Assembly: GCF_025950235.1 (NCBI RefSeq) | Contig: NZ_JAPDDT010000011.1 | Location: 144,791-208,790, forward strand | Direction: 5' to 3' | Length of the DNA: 64,000 nucleotides | DNA from: Luteolibacter arcticus | GTDB lineage: Bacteria > Verrucomicrobiota > Verrucomicrobiia > Verrucomicrobiales > Akkermansiaceae | Shown here: piece after piece, positions 18,566 through 28,000 of the stretch | Position numbering within the stretch: the first letter of the stretch is position 1 | Layout of the letters: every line of letters starts with the position of its first letter | Notes under the pieces: model-generated | Databases searched by the model: none | Told to the model about the DNA's origin: nothing | Seen by the model: only the letters and a program-made list of their open reading frames with translations | Made by a program: the position numbers and the translations under genes

Positions 18566-21500
18566 GTGAAACCACGAATCACTCCCATGCCCACCGTGTC
18601 CGTGTCGCGAGCGACCTTGCTCGCCACCAGCTTCGGCCTCGCGGCCGTCAGCCATGCGAATGACATCATCAAGCTCGACAATACCACCGCGCTGAACGAC
18701 GGCGCGAGCTGGACAGGACTCGCCGTTCCTGGAAGCGGCGACGTGGCGGTATGGAACAACACGGTCCTCGCGGCCAACACCACCTTGCTGGGTGGCGATC
18801 TTTCCTGGAGCGGCATCCGTGTCGCCAATCCAGGCGGTGCGGTCGCGATCAACGCCGGCAATACGCTCACGCTGGGTGCCGCCGGCATCGACATGAGCAC
18901 GGCGACGCAGAACCTCGCGCTTACCAACGCGATCGCGCTCGGCGCGGCCCAGAATTGGAACATCGCAAGCGGCCGGACACTCACCGCGGCGGGCGCGCTG
19001 TCGGGAGCGGGTCTGGTGAAGAGCGGTGCCGGCACCGCGGTGCTTGGCGGGAGCAATGCCTCCTGGGCCAATGGATTCACGGTAAGCCAGGGCAAGGTCC
19101 AGATGGGCACGGGCGCAAACTCCGCCTTCGGAACCGGCAACATCGCACTGGGGGATTCGAACAGCGCCACCGAACCGGTCTCGCTCTCCTTCCAAGGCAT
19201 CACCGCCAATACCACGGTCGGCAACATCACCGTGGCCAACTTCGGCGGCGGCACGACGATCCTCGGCACGCTCAACGCCGCGAACTCCAATGCGGCGCCG
19301 ACCATTCCCACGCTGACCCTCAACAAGGCGGTGACCCTGAGCGTGGGTGAAACCACGGCGACCAACCGGGCATCCGACCTGATCTTCGGCACGATCACGG
19401 GAACCGGCGCGGGAGCGGGCGAAGATTCGCTTATCCTCACCGGCACGAGCACGGCGGGCACCACGACCCTCCGCACTTCCATCACCAATGGCGGTGCCGC
19501 CAGCAACTTCACCGGCAACGTCCGCATCTCGGCGGCCCGCTGGCAAATGCAGAACCGGTCCTATGTTGCCAACACCCTCGCCAACCAGAACCTGGTCGTT
19601 CCCGACACCTCGAGCGTTACCATGAACGCCGGGACGACATGGAGCATCACCCACGGCATTGAGACGATCAACGGTCTCGGCGGTTCCGGCACGATCAATG
19701 CCGGTGGCGGTGCCTATCTCGACGTTGCCAACAACGGTCACCTCACCGTGGGCGGTGGCAATGGCTCCGGAAATTTCAGCGGCTCGGTCAGCGGCATCAC
19801 CCTGCGCAAGATCGGCACCGGCACCCAGACGCTGTCGGGAACTGTCGATAACTCCAGTTCCTCCGCCATCGTTGAAGCTGGCACGCTGGTGTTCGCAAAG
19901 GACTCCGCCACGATGCGTGCCGTGGGCGGATCCGCCACGGTGAAGGGCGGGACCCTGCAACTCGCGGGCACCGGCGGCGACCAGTTCTTTCAGGATGCCG
20001 ATCTCATCGTCACCGCGGGCACCTTTGACATGAATGGCCGCTCCGAGACCATCGATGCGCTCTCGGGCGCTGGCGGCACCGTGCTCAATAGCGCCGCGAC
20101 CACCACCTCCCTGCTGACCGTGGGCAGCGGCAACAGCACCGGCACCGGCTCCTACTCCGGAGTGATCGCCAATGGCGACGGCATCCTTGCCCTGACAAAA
20201 TCCGGCGCGGGCACCCTCACCTTGAACGGGGCCAACACCCACACCGGCACGCTCACGGTCAATGCCGGCACGCTCGCACTTGGCGCGACCGGCAGCATCA
20301 CCGCTCCACTGGTGGTCAATAGCGGGGGCACCTTCGCCCCGGCCGCTGGCAGCACCTACACCTCTCCCGCCATCACGGTGAATACGGGCGGCACCCTCAA
20401 TGGGACCGCCACCGGAGGATTCCTGATTCGGGACAATACGACCCTCACTGGCGAAGGTGCCGTGACCGGCGGCCTGACGCTCGGCTCGACCACCGGTGCC
20501 GGCCTTGCCGTCAATCTCGCCACCAGCGGCGCTCTCGCGGTCACCGGCAGTGTGACCTTGAATGGAACCGCGGCACTCCAGCCCTCGTCGCTCGCCCCGG
20601 GCTCGTCCGTCGTGCTCACCTACACCGGCTCGCTTCTCGGCACCGGTGCCTTCAGTGCGAGCAGCAGCGGCACCCGCACGGCACCGGTGATCAATACCTC
20701 GGTCCCCGGCATCGTCACGATCAACCACGTCGCCGGGCCGGGCATCACCTGGGCCGGCGGGGATGGCATGTGGGATCTCTCAGGATCCAATTGGGACAAC
20801 GGTGGCACCAGCGCCTTCTTCAATCTCGATAGCGTGACCTTCCCGCAAACCGCGGGCACCTACGACATCACGATCCCTGGCGGCACGGTGGTGAGCCCGA
20901 ATGCGATCACCTTCACCCACACCAGCGGCACTTACACCATCGGCGGCGCGGGCACCATCGCCGGAGCCACCGGCTTGAACCTCTCGGGCACCGGCACGGT
21001 GGTTCTCAACACCGCCAACACCTTCCTCGGGAAGACCATCGTCGATGCGGGCACGCTGCTCATCAACAGCGAGAGCGCCCTTGGCGGCAATCCGGTCTCC
21101 CTGGTGGCCGATCAACTCACGCTGGTGAATGGCGGCGCGCTCGGCGGCACTGCCAACCTTGCTTTGGACGATGCCAACCGCGGCATCACCCTCGGCACCG
21201 GCGGCGGACGTTTCCTGCCTGCAGTGGACACCACCATGACGGTCAATCGCCCGCTGGCGGGCAACGGCGGTCTCACCGTGGCGGGAGCGGGCACCCTCGC
21301 GCTCAACTACACCAGTGGCACCATCGCCACGCCGCTGCAGATCGACTCCGGCACCCTGAACCTCAAGTACGATGCCGGGAATGTGACCTACTCCGGCCCG
21401 ATCACCGGCTCATCCGGCATCCTGCGCCTGGAAGGCACCGGTGCCAGCGCCACCACCGGCCTGACGCTCACCGGCACTAACAGCTTCACCGGCGAGACCC

Positions 21501-24500
21501 ACATCTACGGCCGGCGGATCTTCCTCAATACCACCGGCGGCAACGCGATCGGCGGCGACGTCGTCTTCAAGCAGACCAGTTGGCCTTATCACGACCTGTC
21601 GCTCAGCCAGAACGAGCAGATTGCCGACACCGCAGTTCTCCGCTGGGATCAGCCCGCCGGGCAGGACGTCTATGAATTCCGCCTGAATGGTAAGACTGAA
21701 ACCGTGGCCGGATTGATCTCGTCGGTCACCAGTCCCTCGATCATCGAGAACGCCGGCTACGACGGCAGCAACGACAACAACATCCCGGCCGGCAAGCTGA
21801 TCGTCAACACGCCGGTCGGTGCCAACCACAGCTACACCGGAGCGCTGCGCAACGAGAACGGCGGCACGGGCAACGGCGCGCTCAGCTTTGAGAAAGCCGG
21901 GCCCGGCACGCAGACGCTGGTCGGCAACTTCAGCTACACCGGCACCACCACCGTCAGCGGTGGCAAGCTGGTCCTGGAAGACCCCTCGAATGCCACCACG
22001 ACCTTCGTGTCGAGCGGTGCCACGCTGGCCACCGGCGCGACGCTGGAGCTCAAGCGCACCGGCGGCACCTGGTCCATCGCCGTTCCCATCAGCGGCTCGG
22101 GAAATCTGCTTAAATCCGGAAGCGGAGCGGCCACCCTCTCCGGCACCCAGAGCTACACCGGCACCACCACCATCGAGGATGGCACGCTTTCCTTCACTGG
22201 ATCCTTCGCCTCGCAGGTCATCGACGTGCAATCCCTTGGCACGCTCGGCACCACGACCGTCGGCACCGGCACCACGGTGAAGGGCAATGGCTTGCTCGTC
22301 GGCGTGACCTTCGCCAGCGGCTCGACGCTCACGCCCGGCACGGCATCGACCATCGACACCATGTTCGGCGACGGGGCCATCAGCTTTGCGGCCGGCTCCA
22401 CCTGCGCCATGAACGTGGATCGCACCGGCGGAAGCATTACCAGCGACCAACTGATCAACATGGATGCCATCACCTATGGCGGCACGCTGACGCTCACGGC
22501 CACCGGCCAGGCATTCCAGAGCGGCAATGTGGTTTCCCTCTTCCCGGGTGCCACCAGCTACGGCGGCGGTTTCACCACCGTCAGCCTGCCCAGCCTCGGT
22601 GCGGGATTGAGCTGGGATCTGTCCAATCTAACGGTCGATGGCTCGATCCAAGTGGTGAGTTCAACGCCGACGCCGGTCTTCAATCCGCCGGCGGGTGGCT
22701 ACATCGGCGCCCAATCGGTTTCGATCAGTTCGGCGAGCGGTGCCACCATCTACTACACGATGAACGGCTCGACGCCGACCACCTCGTCGCCGAGCGGCCC
22801 GAGTCCGATCACCGGACTCGCGATCCCGACCAACTCCTCGGTCACGATCAAGGCCTTCGCGAAGAAGACCGGCCTGGGGGATAGCCCGGTGGCTAGCGCG
22901 ACCTACAACACGCTCGATCTGCCGGTCTGGATCACCGACTTCGACGGCTCCTGGCAGGACGCGGTCAACTGGCAAGGCGGGGTGATTGCCCAAGGCACTG
23001 GTGCGGTCGCGAACTTCAGCACTCTCACCACCACCGGCACCAACACGGTTTCGCTGGATGGCCTGCGCACGGTTGGCAAGCTGATCTTCGGGGACCAAGG
23101 CAACGCGCATGAGTGGGGTGTGGCAGCGGGCACCGGCGGTTCCCTCACGCTGAACAACGGGGCCAATGCCCCGGTGGTCGACGTGGTCAACCAGGCCGCA
23201 ACCATCAGCGCCGGCATCACCAGCAGCAATGGCCTGCGCAAGGAAGGTGCGGGCAGGCTGAATCTGACGGCTGACAATTCCATCAGCGGTCCGCTGACCG
23301 TGGTGGCTGGCACCCTGAACTTCGGTGCGAGCGGTGCCTTCCCGAATGGCCCCGCCATTACCTTGGGAGCCACGGGTTCCGTGGACCCGACGGTCGCTCT
23401 CGGCTTTGGGGGTGGCACGACCATCGGCGCGCTGACCGTCCCGGCGGGTGTCACCGGTGCCACGCTCGCGTTGCCGCAGAACGTCGGCACCTTCGGCCAC
23501 ACGGTTGCCGGTGCCACTCTCGGCAGCCCGCTGACGATCGCGCAGAGCAATGCCTCGGGTATCAACTGGTCGCAGCTCACCTGGAACACGAAGCTGACCG
23601 GCAACGGCGGCGGCTCCGGCAATGACACGCTGGTCCTCAGCAACACTGGCACGACGCAGAATTACTTCACCATGGGAACGGGAGTCGTGAACGACTTCCT
23701 CGGCAACGTCCGCGTGAAGGGCTTCATCGCTGCCCAGAGCGGTAGTGTGGGAAGCAACTTCATGATTCCCGATGCTTCGATGCTCATCATCGAGAGCGGC
23801 CAGTGGCGCTGGAATCAGGCAGGCTTCGTGGAAACCATCGACGGCCTGGCCGGCGCGGGAGCCATGACCAATCCGGGCAACGTGACGTTGACCATCGATG
23901 CGTCGAATGCCGACAACCACGGCGACCGACTCTTCAGCGGATCGCTCGGCACGCTGGGCGGGGTGTTGACCAAGAACGGCACCGGCAGCCAGTCCTTCAG
24001 CGGCACCGGCGTCACCTACACCAATGCCACCACCATCAACGCTGGCACGCTGGCGCTTACCGACACCACCGCGTTCGCTTCGAGTGCGGTCACGGTGAAC
24101 GGCGGCAAGCTGCTGGTGAACAATGCCACCGGCACGGGCACCGGCACCACCGCCACCATCGCGGTGAAGACCGGCGCCACCTTGGCCGGCGCGGGCAGCG
24201 TGAGCGGTGTCACGACGATTGAGGCTGGGGGCACGATTGCTCCCGGTGATGCATCGGCCGGCACCTTGGCCGCGAACACCGTCACCCTCGCCGGCAGCTA
24301 CCCCTGCCAGCTCGACGGAGCCGCAGGCGACCGCCTCAGTGTCACCGGTGCGCTCACCATCGATCCGGCAGCGTCCATCACTGTCAGCACGCTGGGGACT
24401 CCCACCGAATCCAGCTACACGATCCTGAGCTATGGCTCGCTGGTCGGCCCCTTGCCGGTGATCACGGGCATTCCCTCGGGCTACAGCGTGGATACCTCCA

Positions 24501-24922
24501 CGCCCGGACTGGTGAAGCTGGTCAGTGGCAATGCGTTCGACGGTTGGATCAATGGCTTCCCCGGCCTGACCAATCCCGCCGACAAGACCCAGACCGCGGA
24601 TCCGGACAAGGATGGCCTCGCCAATGTCATCGAGTTCGTCCTCAACAGCAGCCCCGTCAATGGGACCTCCACCAATCTGCCGACGCTCACGTCGAGTGGT
24701 GCGAACGTGGTCTTCACCTACACGCGCCGCGATGATGCGGAGTCGTTCAATCCGACCGTCGAGTTCGATACCGATCTTGCCGGCACCTGGACCACCGCGG
24801 TGGATCCGGGGAACTGCACCATCGTGGTGGCGGAGAACGGCAGCAATCCCGACACGGTCACGGTCACGATTCCCAAGGGAGGCAACCCGAAGCTGTTCAC
24901 GCGGCTGAAGGTGGCACCCTGA
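18566..24922 (+). CDS. Giant secreted PATR (autotransporter-associated beta-strand repeat) protein
   Basis: A 2118-aa secreted protein with no catalytic domain seen. A signal peptide spans roughly residues 1-31 (cleavage near SHA-ND). Most of the chain is low-complexity Gly/Thr/Asn/Ala parallel beta-helix repeats with PATR signatures such as KSGAGTLTLNGANTHTGTLT. One chitobiase-type CHB_HEX_C domain lies at ~1367-1446 (IYYTMNGSTPTT) and a second PATR block at ~1450-1980. The C-terminal ~130 residues contain an Asp-rich repeat (DPDKDGLANVIEFVLNSSP), a YTRRDDAES motif and the ending LFTRLKVAP, related to the C-termini of the GH97 and 1152-aa proteins. No beta-barrel translocator domain is visible, so this is not a classical autotransporter. 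Confidence 0.75.
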   Translation: MKPRITPMPTVSVSRATLLATSFGLAAVSHANDIIKLDNTTALNDGASWTGLAVPGSGDVAVWNNTVLAANTTLLGGDLSWSGIRVANPGGAVAINAGNTLTLGAAGIDMSTATQNLALTNAIALGAAQNWNIASGRTLTAAGALSGAGLVKSGAGTAVLGGSNASWANGFTVSQGKVQMGTGANSAFGTGNIALGDSNSATEPVSLSFQGITANTTVGNITVANFGGGTTILGTLNAANSNAAPTIPTLTLNKAVTLSVGETTATNRASDLIFGTITGTGAGAGEDSLILTGTSTAGTTTLRTSITNGGAASNFTGNVRISAARWQMQNRSYVANTLANQNLVVPDTSSVTMNAGTTWSITHGIETINGLGGSGTINAGGGAYLDVANNGHLTVGGGNGSGNFSGSVSGITLRKIGTGTQTLSGTVDNSSSSAIVEAGTLVFAKDSATMRAVGGSATVKGGTLQLAGTGGDQFFQDADLIVTAGTFDMNGRSETIDALSGAGGTVLNSAATTTSLLTVGSGNSTGTGSYSGVIANGDGILALTKSGAGTLTLNGANTHTGTLTVNAGTLALGATGSITAPLVVNSGGTFAPAAGSTYTSPAITVNTGGTLNGTATGGFLIRDNTTLTGEGAVTGGLTLGSTTGAGLAVNLATSGALAVTGSVTLNGTAALQPSSLAPGSSVVLTYTGSLLGTGAFSASSSGTRTAPVINTSVPGIVTINHVAGPGITWAGGDGMWDLSGSNWDNGGTSAFFNLDSVTFPQTAGTYDITIPGGTVVSPNAITFTHTSGTYTIGGAGTIAGATGLNLSGTGTVVLNTANTFLGKTIVDAGTLLINSESALGGNPVSLVADQLTLVNGGALGGTANLALDDANRGITLGTGGGRFLPAVDTTMTVNRPLAGNGGLTVAGAGTLALNYTSGTIATPLQIDSGTLNLKYDAGNVTYSGPITGSSGILRLEGTGASATTGLTLTGTNSFTGETHIYGRRIFLNTTGGNAIGGDVVFKQTSWPYHDLSLSQNEQIADTAVLRWDQPAGQDVYEFRLNGKTETVAGLISSVTSPSIIENAGYDGSNDNNIPAGKLIVNTPVGANHSYTGALRNENGGTGNGALSFEKAGPGTQTLVGNFSYTGTTTVSGGKLVLEDPSNATTTFVSSGATLATGATLELKRTGGTWSIAVPISGSGNLLKSGSGAATLSGTQSYTGTTTIEDGTLSFTGSFASQVIDVQSLGTLGTTTVGTGTTVKGNGLLVGVTFASGSTLTPGTASTIDTMFGDGAISFAAGSTCAMNVDRTGGSITSDQLINMDAITYGGTLTLTATGQAFQSGNVVSLFPGATSYGGGFTTVSLPSLGAGLSWDLSNLTVDGSIQVVSSTPTPVFNPPAGGYIGAQSVSISSASGATIYYTMNGSTPTTSSPSGPSPITGLAIPTNSSVTIKAFAKKTGLGDSPVASATYNTLDLPVWITDFDGSWQDAVNWQGGVIAQGTGAVANFSTLTTTGTNTVSLDGLRTVGKLIFGDQGNAHEWGVAAGTGGSLTLNNGANAPVVDVVNQAATISAGITSSNGLRKEGAGRLNLTADNSISGPLTVVAGTLNFGASGAFPNGPAITLGATGSVDPTVALGFGGGTTIGALTVPAGVTGATLALPQNVGTFGHTVAGATLGSPLTIAQSNASGINWSQLTWNTKLTGNGGGSGNDTLVLSNTGTTQNYFTMGTGVVNDFLGNVRVKGFIAAQSGSVGSNFMIPDASMLIIESGQWRWNQAGFVETIDGLAGAGAMTNPGNVTLTIDASNADNHGDRLFSGSLGTLGGVLTKNGTGSQSFSGTGVTYTNATTINAGTLALTDTTAFASSAVTVNGGKLLVNNATGTGTGTTATIAVKTGATLAGAGSVSGVTTIEAGGTIAPGDASAGTLAANTVTLAGSYPCQLDGAAGDRLSVTGALTIDPAASITVSTLGTPTESSYTILSYGSLVGPLPVITGIPSGYSVDTSTPGLVKLVSGNAFDGWINGFPGLTNPADKTQTADPDKDGLANVIEFVLNSSPVNGTSTNLPTLTSSGANVVFTYTRRDDAESFNPTVEFDTDLAGTWTTAVDPGNCTIVVAENGSNPDTVTVTIPKGGNPKLFTRLKVAP

Positions 24923-24980
24923 TCGACTCTCCGGCCGGGTGGTTCGTCGAGGTCCCGCCCAGGCCATGAGAAAGCAACAG

Positions 24981-25016
24981 AGGGAGGCTCACCGACGGGT
25001 GAGCCTCCCTTTTCTC
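24981..25016 (+). terminator. Strong intrinsic terminator or attenuator hairpin
   Basis: A perfect 13-bp GC-rich stem (24981-24993 pairs with 24998-25010) has a 4-nt GACG loop and is followed by TTTTCTCCTT. It lies 58 bp after the PATR gene stop but only about 11 nt before the start codon of the next gene. It may therefore also limit expression of the CotH-like gene. Confidence 0.85.
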
Positions 25017-25027
25017 CTTCAATAGCC

Positions 25028-28000
25028 ATGTCCCATTCCTTGCTGGCCGTGCTCTGCGGCTTGTTGCCGCTAACCGCGCTGTCGGAAGTGTTGCCGACTC
25101 CATCCATCACCGCTGCCACGCCGGGAGCGGATGCCAATTTCACGGCGGACAACTTGTTCGATAGCGCCGCGGAAGTACTAGGCGGGGAGTACAAGACGAA
25201 TGCCGGCGGCACGAACACGTTCGTGGATTTCGACTTCGGCAGCGCGGTGGCGATCGATGGCTTTGTCAACGTGACCCGCGAGTCGAACACCGCGAGCAGC
25301 AAGGTATCAAATAGTTGCCTGATCTTCGATACCGATGGCGTGTCCGGCTTCAATGCCGCCGCCGATACCGTGGTGAGCTTCACCGCGGCCAATACCGGCG
25401 AGCGCGGCCAAGGCTTCGTCAACCGCTTCCCGAAGGTGAGCGCGCGCAAGGTGCGCTGGCAGGTGCTGACCACCGTCTCCGGCACCAATGGCAACACCGG
25501 CGGGATGGAGATGCGCTTCCTGCGCGCGCCGGAGGGGGCTGCTCCCATCGCTGGCGTGGCGGCGGTGGCCGGGTCGCCCGCATTGAATGCCACCCTCGCA
25601 TTGTCGAACGCCGCCAATGGTGTGGCAGGCCGCACGCTGCCCGGAGTCGCGATGACACCCGGCGTGGCTTATGCCAGCAACGGGCAAGGGACCGGCACCG
25701 AGATCGACTTCGACCTCGGGCAAATCCAGCCTGTCACCGGCTTCGACTTTTTCGACAACCTCGAGGCCGAGCAGCGGGTCCAGGCCTTCGAGTTGGTCTT
25801 CAGCAATGCGGCGGATTTCTCGACGACGGTGGCGACCCGCAGCTATTCGGGAAACTCGCAGTTCACGGTGTGGGATAGCTTTGCGGCGATCTCCGCCCGC
25901 TACGTCCGCTATCGCGTCACCGCCTGTGCCGGGGTCAATCCGGGCTTGTCGGACATCGTTTTCTACGCGGGGTCCACTGGCACCTTGCCGGGTGGTTTCT
26001 CGGCCACCGCGAATCCGGCCAATGGCTGGCAACACGGCAGCAAGGCCACGCCGCAGGCGGAGGAGTTATCGCCCTTCGAGGTGGCGGCTGCGGCGGCTGC
26101 GGGCATCCCTTGCACCCGCTGGAGCGATGGCGGCGAAGAGCCTGCGTTCGCTGGCACGGCACCGGCCGCAGCGTGGGGCGCGGGGTGGGGGAGTTCGACC
26201 GCGGACTGGGAAGCCGGTCGCCTTTACCATGCGTGGCGCAGTGGCCATGGCTTTCCCATCGTCTCGCGATTCACGGTCGCGAAGGCCGGCGCCTACAATC
26301 TAACAGCCTCGTGGCGCAGTCACACGGTCAGCGGTTGCGCGGCCTCCGCGTGGGTCGTGGTGAATGGCAGCACGGTGGCGAGTGCCACGCTCAGCGGATT
26401 CGCCGGGACCACTGGCGGCACGACCACGTCCTCCGGCAGCGCGCCGGTGGCGAATGCCGCGGCCTACGGGCTGTCGCTCGCCGCGGGAAGTACGGTGGAC
26501 ATCGTAACGATGCCGGCATCGGCCAATGGCAATGTCGCGGTGATCGCGTCGATCGCCGAAACCACTGTGGCGGCGGAGACCACCACCACGCCGGTGATCC
26601 GGGAATTCTGCGCCGCGAATGACGGGGCGCTGGACGATGAGGATGGCGATAGCTCGGACTGGATCGAAATCTACAACGGCACCGGAGCGACCGTCGATCT
26701 CGCCGGCTGGGGACTCACCGACAAGTCCGGCCAGCCGAAGCAATGGACCTTCCCGTCGCGGCTGCTCGCTCACGGCCAGCGGCTGGTGGTCTTCGCCTCC
26801 GGGAAGGATGCGGCCAAGCGACCCGGCTACGGTCCGGCCAGCGAGCTGCACACCAATTTTTCCCTGTCGAAAGGCGGCGAGTTCCTCGGCTTGGCGAGAC
26901 CGGCGGGAACGTTTGCCACGTCGTTCGGAACGTCCTTTCCGGAGCAATACGACGGACTCACCTACGGCAGGGGATCGAATGACGTGACCGGCTTCATGAC
27001 GCCGACGCCCGGAGCGGCCAATGGCCTCGCCACCACGGTGCCGCCCGCGCTGCTGGTTTTCTCCGTGCCGCCGGGCATCGTCAGCGGCAACAAGCTCGTC
27101 ACGATCAGCGGCCATGCCGCCCAGCACACGGTCCGCTACACCACCGACGGCAGCGAGCCGACGATGACGAATGGCAGCACTTACAACGGCTTGTCCCTTT
27201 CGGTCACCGCGAGCCTCACGTTGCGTGCGCGGGCCTTTGCCAATGGCATCGGCGGGCCGCTCGCCGCGGCCACTTACACGCGGCTGGGATCCACCGCGCA
27301 GTATGGCATCACGCCCGGCAGCTTCGCCGGAAGCCTGCCGGTGCTGGTGATCGATGCCTCGGCCGCACCGCCGGGGGACAAGACCCCGGTGACGGCGCGC
27401 TTCACGCTGATCGACCGGGCTCTCGCCGATGGCAAGGCGCGGCTTGCCGGGGCTCCCGCGCTGACCACGCGTGGCACGATCAAGCTGCGCGGCCAGTGGT
27501 CGGCCAGCTTCCCGAAGAAGAGCTACGCGGTCGAGTTCTGGGACGAGGCGGATCGAGACCGGGCGCTGGAAGTGCTCGGCATGCCGGCCGAGTCGGATTG
27601 GACGCTCTACGCCGCCTACCAGACCGACCCCGACTTCCTGCGCAATGTGCTGATGTACGATCTTTATCGTAGGATGGGTCGCTGGGCGCCGCGCACGCGC
27701 TACGTCGAGGTCTTTTTCAACACCACGGCCGGCAGTTCGCTCGATGCCGCGGACTACCACGGGATCTACGTCCTGCGCGAGAAGATCAAGGTGGACGGCG
27801 ACCGCGTGGACATCGCGAAGATGACCGCGGCGGACAACAGCGGCGACGCACTCACCGGCGGCTACATCATCGCCCACGACAAGTACGGGAACTTCGAGCA
27901 GACCCACCCCGAGCTGCTGACCGGCAATCGCGACGGCATTCCCCACTGGCCCTACACCGGTGGCGGCGCGTTCATCTACAAGACGCCCTCGGTGACCGAC

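Noticed and set aside
18170..20728. Long minus-strand frame opposite the 2118-aa PATR gene
   Set aside because: The translation is Gly/Arg/Ala repeats mirroring the PATR codons. No start context or domain supports it.
10076..24922. Classical type V autotransporters
   Set aside because: PATR repeats are present, but no C-terminal beta-barrel translocator is visible. The proteins end in the short RLKV-type signature instead.
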